Assembly: GCF_008014675.1 (NCBI RefSeq)
Contig: NZ_VOXD01000009.1
Coordinates: forward strand, 1-64,000
DNA length: 64,000 nt
Source: Neolewinella aurantiaca
Lineage (GTDB): Bacteria > Bacteroidota > Bacteroidia > Chitinophagales > Saprospiraceae
Direction: 5' to 3'
Notes under the pieces: generated by a model
What the model saw: only the letters and a program-made list of their open reading frames with translations
What the model was told of the DNA's origin: nothing
The model's database searches: none
Shown here: one piece after another, positions 26,311 through 34,876 of the stretch
Layout: every line of letters begins with the position of its first letter
How positions within the stretch are numbered: position 1 is the stretch's first letter
Translations under genes and position numbers: made by a program

Positions 26311-27318
26311 TTAAAGGCTTTGTTCCCACGCCCAGGCTGTGCTCATGATTTCCTCTACCCCCCGCGAAGGTTCCCAGCCCAGCTCGTTGGTCGCCCGGCT
26401 CCGGTCGGCATAAACCGCAACCACATCTCCCGCACGGCGCGGCCCCAGTTCGTAGTTTAGCTTAACACCGCTCACTTTTTCGAAGGCATTGATTGCCTCC
26501 AATACGGTGAGACCTTCCCCGATCCCGAGGTTGAAGAGTTCCGGGTTAGCGTTCCCCTTACCGGCCAGCAGGTACTGCAACGCCAGGGTATGAGCGTGAG
26601 CGAGGTCCTGAACGTGAATGTAGTCGCGCACGCAACTGCCGTCGCGGGTGTCGTAATCGGTACCGAATACGGTCATTTTATCCCGTTTGCCCGCTGCTAC
26701 GCCGGTGATTACCGGTACCAGGCTGGTAGCCGGGTTGCTGGGGTCTTCGCCTATTTTTGCACTTTCGTGCGCTCCGGCGGGATTGAAGTACCGCAGCAGT
26801 ATTGCCTTGAAGTCAGGCATCGCTTTGCAGTAATCCGTAATCATGTCTTCTCCCATCTGTTTGGTCAGCGCGTAAGGGCTTTCGGCTACTTTCCGGGGAG
26901 TAGCTTCCGTTACGGGGAGCTCATCGGCGTTTCCGTATACCGAGCAGGAGCTGGAAAACACCAGATTGCTGCTGCCCTGGCGGCGCAGGCCCTCGATGAC
27001 GTTGAGCAGGCTGTTCGTATTGTTCCGGTAGTACTCCAGAGGCTTCCCTACACTCTCCCCCACCAGTTTGTAGGCAGCGAAGTGGATGGCTCCGTCAAAT
27101 TTCTCTTTATCGAACAGTTCCAGTGTTGCTTTGCGGTCGGCCAGATCAATATTGTAGTTCTTCACCCGCACTCCCGTGATGGCCTCGATCCCGTCCAGAG
27201 CAGACGGGCGCGAGTTGTGGAAATTATCGGCCGAAACGACTTCAAAGCCGTTTTCGATCAAGTCAACGATGGTATGTGAACCGATGTAACCGGTGCCTCC
27301 TGTAACTAGAATTTTCAT
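26311..27318 (-). CDS. galE: UDP-glucose 4-epimerase
   Basis: Interconverts UDP-glucose and UDP-galactose for sugar use and surface polysaccharide. 335 residues, usual length. Extended SDR signature: NAD-binding GGTGYIGSH at residues 7-15, SSSCSVYG with catalytic serine, YALTKQMGE with the Tyr-x3-Lys pair, and the substrate region RYFNPAGAHESAKIGEDP. It starts at the ATG that gives MKILVTGG. It is on the same strand as the MutS-like gene (57 bp gap) but no functional link is apparent. Confidence 0.97.
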   Translation of the reverse strand: MKILVTGGTGYIGSHTIVDLIENGFEVVSADNFHNSRPSALDGIEAITGVRVKNYNIDLADRKATLELFDKEKFDGAIHFAAYKLVGESVGKPLEYYRNNTNSLLNVIEGLRRQGSSNLVFSSSCSVYGNADELPVTEATPRKVAESPYALTKQMGEDMITDYCKAMPDFKAILLRYFNPAGAHESAKIGEDPSNPATSLVPVITGVAAGKRDKMTVFGTDYDTRDGSCVRDYIHVQDLAHAHTLALQYLLAGKGNANPELFNLGIGEGLTVLEAINAFEKVSGVKLNYELGPRRAGDVVAVYADRSRATNELGWEPSRGVEEIMSTAWAWEQSL

Positions 27319-27374
27319 GATTCTCTGGGTTTAGGCGGCAAGATAGTAACTGAGTCGCTGAGTTGATCACCAAC

Positions 27375-29198
27375 TCATTTGTGGTGTAGCCGGATTTCCT
27401 CGTCGGGGATATCGATTCCCATGCGCGCCATCAGGGCGGTAGCATTGAAACTCTGGCACACCCCGGGGTGAAGTTTATAGTCGAAAACGAGGTCACCGGA
27501 AGCGGAGACCTGCACTTCCATCGCGTAATTTTCGACGTGGCTGCCGGGTTCGGCTTCCAGGGCTCCCAGTTCAAGGTCGTGGGTGGCGATGATGCCCGCT
27601 CCGCGCTCACGGATGAGTTGGCGGATGAGGGCCCGGCTGCCGGTGTGCCGATCGCGCGAGTTGGTTCCTTTCAGGATTTCATCGAGGAGGAAAAACACTT
27701 CCTGATCGGGGCTGCTTACGGCTTCGATGATGGCTTTGAGGCGCTTGAGCTCGGCGTAGAAGCTAGAGGTGGATTCGCTCAGGTCGTCCTGCGTTCTCAT
27801 GCTCGTCCATACTTGCAGATTTGGGCGCGTACGCAGGATGCCGGGTGAGGTAACGGGAGATTCGTCGCTACCGGAGAGCGCGCAAACCGGTCCGCCGGCG
27901 TTGGCCAGTACCAGGTTGATCCCTACCGTGCGTAGCCAGGTAGATTTCCCCGCCATATTGGAGCCGGTGATCAGGTGAATATGGCCGTCGGTATTGATGC
28001 TGAAGTCGTTCGTGATCCGGCCTCCGGGGGCCAGAAGCGGGTGCCCAAGCCCGGTGGCTTCCACTATGGGCTCATTGGTGAAGACGGGGTCCGTCCATTC
28101 CGGGTGGTTGTACCGCAGGGTTGCCCAGCTTACGAGTGCGTCGGTTTCAGACAACGCAGCGAGCCAGCCGGGGAGGTCGGCTTTGTGCTCTTCGCGCCAC
28201 GCGTCGAGCCGGCGCAGTTTATTGAGGCTCCAGAGGGTGCTCACTTCGAGCAGAATAGAAAACGGATTGTACCGCACATCCAGCTGACTGATCAGAAAGG
28301 ACAACCGCTGCAGTGCGCGCTGCGGCGCACCCGTAAGTTCAATGCCTCCGGGGCGGGTTTCGGCGTGCTCGAGCAAAGCGGCGTAGGTTTTCAGCAAGTT
28401 GCCCATCGCGGCGGTATGAGCGTGCTCGGCGGCCGTCACTTCCTGGTATTTACGGATGAGCCAGATGGCGGGCAAAAAACCGATCACGCCCAACTGCCAG
28501 GGCGTCATGAAGAGCATCCAGGCGATGGAAGCCAGCGTGAGTACGGGAGCGATGAACAGCAGAACCCGCGTCCAGTCGGTCGGTGCAACGGCTGGCCTGT
28601 CTAGCCAGCCCAGCAGGCGGTCGAAATTACCGATTTCGTCGTTGAGGTCGTGGCCGAGGGTTCGGAAACGTAGGCACCAGTCGGGGCTGGCTTCCATATC
28701 CTTGCTTTGCACCCGCGTCCGCGCCGCCTGCCCTTCGTCGTGGTAGCCGAGCAGCGCATCCGCCAGACGAGACCTCCCGGGTGCCGTCACGGTACGGTTG
28801 ATGAACTGAAACAGCGATTGCCGGCCAAAGATGTCGAGATCTACCGCGTAAGGATGGGCGGATTCAAGAAAGTCTGCGCCGCCATCGAAATGTTCAAAAT
28901 CATGTTCGAGGGCCCGAAGTTCGCCTTCGGCCAGGCCAGCCAAAACAGCGGCCTCTTCAGCCTGTTTTTGGATATTGAGATGCCAGCGGACGCCGTAGGC
29001 CACCGACGGCAGGCTACCCACAAACACCGCCAGCCCGATCAGGAAATTATTGCTGAACAAGACGATCAACAGGGCCAGCCAGCCGATAAAAACGACAAGG
29101 CGCACCAGTGCGAGCCGGTCGTAACAGCTTTGCAGTGTTTTGGCTTTTCCCGCATTATCGATAGACGTTTGCTGGTAAAAATTATCAGGGTTTTGCAT
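27375..29198 (-). CDS. Membrane-anchored MutS-family ATPase
   Basis: 607 residues from MQNPDNFYQQ at 29198; the frame reaches 29246 but the extra residues are not protein-like. Two transmembrane helices near 30-72 and two more near 210-250 surround a MutS core-like helical region. The C-terminal 200 residues are a MutS ATPase domain: ITGSNMAGKSTWLRTVG (Walker A), FFLLDEILKGTNSRDRH (Walker B and signature) and IIATHDLELG. The mismatch-binding N-terminal domain of MutS is absent. These membrane-attached MutS relatives are frequent in Bacteroidota and have no established role. One dispersed repeat encodes RTRVQ. Confidence 0.82.
   Translation of the reverse strand: MQNPDNFYQQTSIDNAGKAKTLQSCYDRLALVRLVVFIGWLALLIVLFSNNFLIGLAVFVGSLPSVAYGVRWHLNIQKQAEEAAVLAGLAEGELRALEHDFEHFDGGADFLESAHPYAVDLDIFGRQSLFQFINRTVTAPGRSRLADALLGYHDEGQAARTRVQSKDMEASPDWCLRFRTLGHDLNDEIGNFDRLLGWLDRPAVAPTDWTRVLLFIAPVLTLASIAWMLFMTPWQLGVIGFLPAIWLIRKYQEVTAAEHAHTAAMGNLLKTYAALLEHAETRPGGIELTGAPQRALQRLSFLISQLDVRYNPFSILLEVSTLWSLNKLRRLDAWREEHKADLPGWLAALSETDALVSWATLRYNHPEWTDPVFTNEPIVEATGLGHPLLAPGGRITNDFSINTDGHIHLITGSNMAGKSTWLRTVGINLVLANAGGPVCALSGSDESPVTSPGILRTRPNLQVWTSMRTQDDLSESTSSFYAELKRLKAIIEAVSSPDQEVFFLLDEILKGTNSRDRHTGSRALIRQLIRERGAGIIATHDLELGALEAEPGSHVENYAMEVQVSASGDLVFDYKLHPGVCQSFNATALMARMGIDIPDEEIRLHHK
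27824..27842 (-). repeat. Variant dispersed repeat word, GGCATCCTGCGTACGCGCC
   Basis: A 19-mer resembling the TGCACCTGCG repeat with one inserted base; an identical 19-mer occurs at 45062-45080. Both are inside genes. Confidence 0.5.
28708..28725 (+). repeat. Dispersed TGCACCTGCG repeat, copy 12 (inside a gene, variant)
   Basis: TGCACCCGCGTCCGCGCC, one change in the core. Read in the MutS-like gene as part of ARTRVQS. Confidence 0.8.
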
Positions 29199-29319
29199 CG
29201 GCGCAAAAATAAGGATAGAATAACCGAATCGGGAGGATAAGTGCACCAGCCGTTTGTCCTCCTCGTTGCAGCAGACGATTTGCGAATCTGCTTATCCGCC
29301 GATTCACTAACTTCGCCCC

Positions 29320-30375
29320 ATGCTCAGTCCTTATGTCTTTCAAGTAGCCACCCCCTTCAGTACCGGTACCGGTGTGTACCTGCCGGAATACGGATTGGTG
29401 ATTACAAACGAACACGTCGTGCGCGACAATTCCACGGTGGTAATTGGCAGCGAGACGACTCCTGAGCAACTCGCCGAAGTAGTTTATCTCGATCCGTATT
29501 ACGACCTTGCTTTCCTTAAGCCGGAGCTCAACCCCGAGTTGCCACCACTTCCCCTGGCTACCAGCCCTCCGGCCGTAGAAGAGGCCGTTACTGCGATAGG
29601 CCAGCACTTTGGTCATCCCCTGCGGGTAAGCGACGGTCAGGTGCTGGAACTGGAGCACGAGCATCACGGCATCGGATTCATAATGCACGATGCGTGGCAG
29701 GAAGCGGCTCACTCGGGAGGGCCGCTCTTCAACGCGGCCGGAGAGTTGGCCGGCATCAATATGTACGACATTCAGGAAGGTAAAGGCCGGGCGCTGAGCC
29801 TGCCCGCTTCTGTAGTCCGGCAGTGCCTGGAGGATTATGTTGAGGGGAAAGGAAAAGCCTCCTCGCGGTGCTTCAATTGCCAATCGGTTATCTACGAAAC
29901 GGAGGTAAACCCTTCCGGCTACTGCCCCAACTGCGGGTCTGAGCTCACCCTGCCCGGCATGGTGGAGGACTACCAGCCCACCGGTGTTTCGGCTACGGTG
30001 GAGGCCATCATAAAATCAGCGGGGCACGCTCCCCCCATGGCACGCCGGGGCCCCAACCTGTGGAGTATCCGCCAGGGCAGCGCCATCATTCAGCTGGCCT
30101 ACCACGAAGACTCCGGGCTTGTGACGGGTGATGCCTACCTCTGTTCCCTGCCAGAGCTGCCCAACGCCGAACTGTTTGCGTTTATGCTGCGCGAAAACTG
30201 TAAGCTCCGGCAACTTACTTTCTCCACCTTTGGCCGCGACATTGTACTTTCGTTGTTGATCTACGACCGCTACCTGACCGTAGAGACAGCGCTGCCCAGG
30301 TTTGAGCACCTCTTTGCTAAAGCAGATGAGTACGACGACCTTCTGGTAGAAAAATTCGGAGGAAAGTGGCTCTGA
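29320..30375 (+). CDS. Cytoplasmic trypsin-like protease with zinc ribbon and YbjN-like C-terminal domain
   Basis: 351 residues, no signal peptide. Residues 1-175 are a chymotrypsin-fold protease of the DegP/S1C kind: NEHVV (His32), YYDLAFL (Asp62) and AAHSGGPL (Ser132), all three catalytic residues present. Residues 183-206 are a zinc ribbon with Cys184, Cys187, Cys202 and Cys205 (CFNC, CPNC). Residues 220-351 resemble YbjN/type III chaperone-like domains (DYQPTGVSATVEAIIKSAGH, VTGDAYLCSLPELPNAELFAFML). The combination suggests an intracellular protease or a sensor linked to protein quality control. Function unknown. It starts divergently from the MutS-like gene, 121 bp away. Confidence 0.75.
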   Translation: MLSPYVFQVATPFSTGTGVYLPEYGLVITNEHVVRDNSTVVIGSETTPEQLAEVVYLDPYYDLAFLKPELNPELPPLPLATSPPAVEEAVTAIGQHFGHPLRVSDGQVLELEHEHHGIGFIMHDAWQEAAHSGGPLFNAAGELAGINMYDIQEGKGRALSLPASVVRQCLEDYVEGKGKASSRCFNCQSVIYETEVNPSGYCPNCGSELTLPGMVEDYQPTGVSATVEAIIKSAGHAPPMARRGPNLWSIRQGSAIIQLAYHEDSGLVTGDAYLCSLPELPNAELFAFMLRENCKLRQLTFSTFGRDIVLSLLIYDRYLTVETALPRFEHLFAKADEYDDLLVEKFGGKWL

Positions 30376-30577
30376 CAGAACTGAGTTGACCAAAAAAGCA
30401 CCGGTAAAACTTCTCCCTAATCCTCCGCGGCACATCTGGCTTATTGTACATCCCACCTCTGCAGAAAGAAGTGAGATAACCCAGTACCTGCAAAGCAGCT
30501 TACAAAACCACTACCAACAACTGATCGTGCAGCGATAACAAACTGCTTATCTTCGCCGAAATCACAAGCTCACAACT

Positions 30578-32014
30578 ATGAAGAATCTTTTTTTACTACT
30601 GATTTGTGCCTTCGCCACTACCCTTTCCGCTCAGGATGTTGTGGATTTCGAAGTTCAGGACGTTCAGTCTAGATTCATCCTCGGCCTTGCGGTCCCTTAC
30701 CCAGCGCAATACGATGTGCAGAGCTACAAGGTCCTGTACACTACCACGGATGCATTCGGCCAGCCCGATACCGCCAGCGGACTCGTCACGGTCCCGATCA
30801 CCACCCAGGATTTCCTGTTTCCCCTGGCGGTGTACAACCACGGAACAGTAGGTGAACGGGAGGCTGTACCCAGCCGGCCAACCGTTCAGGAACGCCTGGT
30901 TGCTGCCGCAATTTCTACTGCCGGTTACATCACCATCGCTCCGGATTACATCGGACTGGGCGACAGCGAGGGGCCCCACCCCTACGTTCATGCTGCCACC
31001 GAAGCTAGTGCCGGCCGCGACATGATCATTGCGGTAAAGAAATGGCTTACCAACGAGAGTATTTCTGCTTTCAACGACCAACTCTTCATCACGGGCTACA
31101 GCCAGGGTGGCCACGCTGCTGCGGCTCTTCACCGCGACATTGCAACCAACCCCGGCGACGATGGTCTGGTGGTGACTTCCGCCTCTCACCTGTCTGGTCC
31201 GTACAGTATTTCCGAGGTGATGGTCGGCACCCTTTTTCAGCAGGGAAACGCCACCCTGCCGGGTTACATCGCGTATACTTATATCAGCTATGATTATGTC
31301 TACGGACTCTTCGACAGCCTCTCCCAGGCATTTGTGGAACCTTACCTGGAGCCTATTGAGCGCTTCGCCAACGAAGAGACAACCCTGGACGAGTTTAACG
31401 ACGAGCTGGACCAGCTACTGAGAAACAACAACGCGCGCCTGAACGCCATCTTTCAGGACTCTATCCGCGCAGTGCTGCAGAGCGGCGACCCCACCCACCC
31501 GATCAATATTGCGCTGGCAGACAACGACACCTACGACTGGGCCCCGGAGGAGCCTACCCTTATTTACTACTGTACGGCCGACGAGCAGGTTCCTTTCCGG
31601 AACGCGATCCTGGCCGACTCGGTGATGCGGGCAAACGGATCAACAAGCATCACCCTTGAATCCGGCGGTGCGCAAACGCACGGTAACTGTGTCTTCCCCG
31701 CCCTGATTCGTACCATCGGCTTTTGGGAGGAATACGCAGAAGTGATCAGCAGCCTTGGTGTGCCCGTTGAACGGGCCGACCTAACGCTTTCCCCTAACCC
31801 TGTTTTTGCCGGACAAGACCTGACCCTTGCCGGACAAGAAACAGCGATAGCTCCTTACAGCATCTACGATGCTTCCGGCCGGGAGGTGAGCACCGGGACG
31901 ACCGGAGCCGCAGGAAGCCTTCGCATACCCGCACACCTCCAGAGCGGATTGCACGTACTCAGGGTCGGTCTGCCCGACGGTACTTCTGTAGTGCGCAGAG
32001 TGGTCGTACGCTAG
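30578..32014 (+). CDS. Secreted alpha/beta hydrolase (lipase/esterase-like) with type IX sorting domain
   Basis: 478 residues. Signal peptide MKNLFLLLICAFATTLSAQ. Hydrolase domain about 30-395: oxyanion-region YNHGTVG, nucleophile GYSQGGHAA, acid in CTADEQVPF and histidine near GAQTHGNC. Residues about 405-478 are a type-A Por secretion tail (LTLSPNPVFAGQDL, YDASGREV, LQSGLHVLRV, ending in VVRRVVVR), which directs passage through the type IX secretion system and attachment at the surface. The nearest known group is secretory lipase-like enzymes. Substrate not determinable. Confidence 0.88.
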   Translation: MKNLFLLLICAFATTLSAQDVVDFEVQDVQSRFILGLAVPYPAQYDVQSYKVLYTTTDAFGQPDTASGLVTVPITTQDFLFPLAVYNHGTVGEREAVPSRPTVQERLVAAAISTAGYITIAPDYIGLGDSEGPHPYVHAATEASAGRDMIIAVKKWLTNESISAFNDQLFITGYSQGGHAAAALHRDIATNPGDDGLVVTSASHLSGPYSISEVMVGTLFQQGNATLPGYIAYTYISYDYVYGLFDSLSQAFVEPYLEPIERFANEETTLDEFNDELDQLLRNNNARLNAIFQDSIRAVLQSGDPTHPINIALADNDTYDWAPEEPTLIYYCTADEQVPFRNAILADSVMRANGSTSITLESGGAQTHGNCVFPALIRTIGFWEEYAEVISSLGVPVERADLTLSPNPVFAGQDLTLAGQETAIAPYSIYDASGREVSTGTTGAAGSLRIPAHLQSGLHVLRVGLPDGTSVVRRVVVR

Positions 32015-32058
32015 TGGGCTAGCCAGTGCCTTATCAAGCAGGTTTCGTCCGCTGCCGC

Positions 32059-33354
32059 TTACCGCATTCCTTCGTAGTATTCCACTACTGCGGGGTCTAC
32101 CATTACGTCGCGGGGCGTGAGCGGGTTGCGTAAAACGATACCCTGCAGCGTACGGCAGCGGCTGAGGGCTACGTACGTCTGGCCATGCTCGAAAGCCCCC
32201 CGGCCGAGATCGATGATGATTTTGTCGAAGGTTTTACCCTGAGATTTGTGAATCGTAACGGCCCACGCCAGGCGAACGGGTATTTGCTTGTATGTCCCCA
32301 GAGTTTCCGTTCCTATTTTAGTTTCTTCTTCGGTCCCCGTTGCGGTATAACGGATCACATCCCACTCTTCGTAACCCACTTCGATTTCGCGGGGCTTTCC
32401 GTCTTCGCTGACCAGAATAACGACCGACTCGGGTTTACACTCAATGATGGTCCCGATGGTTCCGTTGACGTATTTTTTATCGTTGTCATTACGAACGGTC
32501 ATCACCTGAGCTCCGACCTTTAGTTTCAGTGCTGCAGGCACTGGGAACAGTTTTTCGGAGAAGCCACCTTTCACTTTGCCGAGATAGAGCATTTCCGGAG
32601 TATCCAATTGGGCCAGTTTGGTTGCGTTGATGCCATTTACGGTAGCATTGCGGGCGGCAAGCGTCAGGTAGTTCTCGCCTTCTTCCGGCTGAAAATCGGG
32701 GATGTGGCGTTCGTTCAACGACTCCAGCTCGTCGTAGTCTACCGTTGCGTTACGGATGGCCTCGAGCAGCCGCAGGAAGTGGCGACTGTCCTGACGGTAC
32801 ACCTGCCGGAGTTCGATCATTTCCATATCGATCATATCGAGGCAGTCGGCGGCAAAGAAGTAGGCACTGGTGTACCGCTGCCGGAAGTAGAACTTTTCTT
32901 CCTGGCTACTCACAATCGGAGGAAGTTGGTAGAGGTCTCCGAAAAGGATAATCTGGACGCCGCCAAAGGGCCGGCTGCTGCTCCGGTTCATGCGCAGCGC
33001 AATGTCTATGGCCTCCATCACATCGGCCCGGACCATACTTATCTCATCGATAATCAAGGTGTCCAGGTTTTCGAACAGCCGGCGGTAACGGCGGTTGGGC
33101 TTTACGTTTTCGGGCATGATCAGCCGGGGCGGGAACCCGAACAGGCTGTGAATAGTCTGCCCCTGCACGTTGAGCGCCGCCACCCCCGTTGGGGCCAGCA
33201 CCACCACATTCTTTGTGGTGCTCTTTCGGAAAATCTGCAGAAGCGTAGACTTTCCCGTACCCGCCCGCCCCGTGATGAAGAGGTGATCTCCGGATTCCAT
33301 ACGCTTGAGCGCATAATTGAAGTCGTCAGACAGTTGTAATGGTTCGAGGGGCAT
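32059..33354 (-). CDS. PIF1-type superfamily 1B DNA helicase
   Basis: 431 residues. An ATP-driven helicase of the PIF1/RecD group. Motifs in order: FITGRAGTGKST (Walker A, residues 27-38), VVLAPTGVAAL (Ia), TLIIDEISMVRAD (II), ILFGDLYQLPPI (III), and TIHKSQGKTFDKIIIDLG with YVALSRC (V/VI). The family acts on G-quadruplexes, forks and recombination intermediates. Compact length and no accessory domains. Convergent with the T9SS hydrolase gene. Confidence 0.92.
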   Translation of the reverse strand: MPLEPLQLSDDFNYALKRMESGDHLFITGRAGTGKSTLLQIFRKSTTKNVVVLAPTGVAALNVQGQTIHSLFGFPPRLIMPENVKPNRRYRRLFENLDTLIIDEISMVRADVMEAIDIALRMNRSSSRPFGGVQIILFGDLYQLPPIVSSQEEKFYFRQRYTSAYFFAADCLDMIDMEMIELRQVYRQDSRHFLRLLEAIRNATVDYDELESLNERHIPDFQPEEGENYLTLAARNATVNGINATKLAQLDTPEMLYLGKVKGGFSEKLFPVPAALKLKVGAQVMTVRNDNDKKYVNGTIGTIIECKPESVVILVSEDGKPREIEVGYEEWDVIRYTATGTEEETKIGTETLGTYKQIPVRLAWAVTIHKSQGKTFDKIIIDLGRGAFEHGQTYVALSRCRTLQGIVLRNPLTPRDVMVDPAVVEYYEGMR

Positions 33355-33662
33355 GGGGGCAAGTTAGGCAGTCAGGTGTTTAGATCGTTAGCTGATGGGC
33401 TAAAAACCATCGCGGACCTGTTAATCGCGGTTAAAACCTGTACATAGATCGTTAAGTTTTTTAATGAGGACCTCCGGTTCAAAATGGCGTTTGCTGCGCA
33501 AACGGTAAACTTTCTACCTCACAAACGCGCATTGTGGTTGGCATGAGAGCAGTACTATTAACGTTTAGGTCTTTTCCTTTCACATTTAACAGCGTTCCGG
33601 AAGCCGATCTTAGCGGCACCAGGCAGGGTTCTTTCCCTGCGCAACCCCATAAACCTCACACG
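33355..33662. other. 308 bp gap between divergent helicase and barrel genes
   Basis: Holds a direct repeat TAGATCGTTA (33381 and 33445) and repeated ATCGCGG words near 33412 and 33424. No clear promoter or ORF; the frame from 33534 into the barrel gene is not protein-like. Confidence 0.45.
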
Positions 33663-34217
33663 ATGAACTTCTTTAAAAACCTACTTTGCACCTGCGCCCT
33701 CGCCCTTTTATCTCTTACTGCTTCTGCCCAGATCGACGCGAAGCTGAACGGAGGCTCTTTAGTCACCGGAGGGATCAACATTGTGGCAGATTTTGCGATC
33801 AACTACAACAGTTCTCTGGCAATCGGTATCGGCCGGGCCAACACAAAGCTTACCGTCAACGAAAATCAATACCAGTACCTCCGGTACCGGATCATCCCCG
33901 AATACCGCCACTATTTCGATCCGCAGAACGGAGCTGACGGGCTGTTTGCCGGCGCCTACGGTCGTTTGGCCTTCTTCGAGGGCGAGGCCGTATCGGAAGG
34001 AGAGAACGTGAGCGGCACCCGCCTTGCTCTGGGCGCTATGTTCGGCAACAAATGGGCCTACGACAGCGGGTTCGTACTGGAGCTGAACGCAGGGGCCGGC
34101 TACGGGACAGCCTTTGGCAACAAGGAAAGCGCGCAGGTCACCACCGCTTTTTACCAGGCCCTTCCTGGTCTTGATCTGCGTCTTGGCGTACTGGTCGGGT
34201 ACCGCTTCAACCGGTAG
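33663..34217 (+). CDS. Small outer-membrane beta-barrel protein (DUF3575-like)
   Basis: 184 residues from the ATG at 33663 (MNFFKNLLCTCALALLSLTA), a signal peptide ending near TASAQIDAK. The body has alternating strands (YLRYRIIPEYRHYF, GLFAGAYGRLAFF, GTRLALGAMFGNKW, LGVLVGYRFNR). The YRFNR end and RYRIIPEYRHYF strand are typical of DUF3575/OmpA-like small barrels. The signal peptide hydrophobic core contains a copy of the dispersed repeat (LCTCALAL). Confidence 0.75.
   Translation: MNFFKNLLCTCALALLSLTASAQIDAKLNGGSLVTGGINIVADFAINYNSSLAIGIGRANTKLTVNENQYQYLRYRIIPEYRHYFDPQNGADGLFAGAYGRLAFFEGEAVSEGENVSGTRLALGAMFGNKWAYDSGFVLELNAGAGYGTAFGNKESAQVTTAFYQALPGLDLRLGVLVGYRFNR
33687..33704 (+). repeat. 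Dispersed TGCACCTGCG repeat, copy 13 (inside a signal peptide)
   Basis: TGCACCTGCGCCCTCGCC, read as TGC ACC TGC GCC CTC GCC. Confidence 0.88.
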
Positions 34218-34233
34218 CGGCACAGGAACATAC

Positions 34234-34251
34234 TGCGCGAACGCAGGTGCA
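34234..34251 (-). repeat. Dispersed TGCACCTGCG repeat, copy 14
   Basis: Minus strand TGCACCTGCGTTCGCGCA, intergenic, 17 bp after the barrel stop codon. Confidence 0.88.
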
Positions 34252-34313
34252 GGGTGAGCGGACCGCTGAGCGATACAGCCCTCATCTTGCGGCTCCGCCC
34301 TACCTTTACGTCT

Positions 34314-34760
34314 ATGAAAAAGAGATCGAAAAAGCTGGCAGCCCAAACCAAAGCCCGGGGCGGCGAGCGTACCGAGTTTGCCCGGGAGATTCGCCGTCAG
34401 TACATCGCAGGAGAGCTGGAACCCGCCCGCACCAATGCGGGTCTGGGCTTCGTCATCCACGAACAGGGCGAAGGCAAACCCGCCAAACGCAATAAAATTG
34501 CGGAGGTACACTACATCGGGCTACTCGCTAAAGATGGTTCCCTTTTCGACGATTCTTTCCGGGGCGGACGCCCCATCAAATTCCGGCTCGGGCAGGGAGA
34601 AGTGATCGGCGGCTGGGACATCGGCATCGGCCTCCTTAGCGAAGGAGACCAGGCGACCCTCTTCATCCCGCCCGAACTCGGTTACGGATCGGAAGGTGTG
34701 GAAGGCATCCCTTCCCGCAGCGAACTCATTTTTTACGTCGAGCTGGTAAGTATTTCCTGA
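34314..34760 (+). CDS. FKBP-type peptidyl-prolyl cis-trans isomerase
   Basis: Speeds proline isomerisation in proteins. From the ATG at 34314 (MKKRSKKLAAQTK) the protein has 148 residues: a basic N-terminal helix of about 45 residues, then an FKBP domain with VHYIGLLAKDGSLFDDSF, GGWDIGIGLLSEGDQ, FIPPELGYG and a terminal ELIFYVELV. These contain the usual active-site aromatic and aspartate positions. No signal peptide, so probably cytoplasmic. The upstream extension to 34254 overlaps the intergenic repeat and is rejected. Confidence 0.92.
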   Translation: MKKRSKKLAAQTKARGGERTEFAREIRRQYIAGELEPARTNAGLGFVIHEQGEGKPAKRNKIAEVHYIGLLAKDGSLFDDSFRGGRPIKFRLGQGEVIGGWDIGIGLLSEGDQATLFIPPELGYGSEGVEGIPSRSELIFYVELVSIS

Positions 34761-34876
34761 TGGGATAGCCAATACGACACATATGGCTACGCACCTAATC
34801 CACCCGGGCTTGTAACAAACAAAGCACGTCGAAAAGGAGTTTCATCACCAAACGGAACAAACTCCCATACCCCAAC

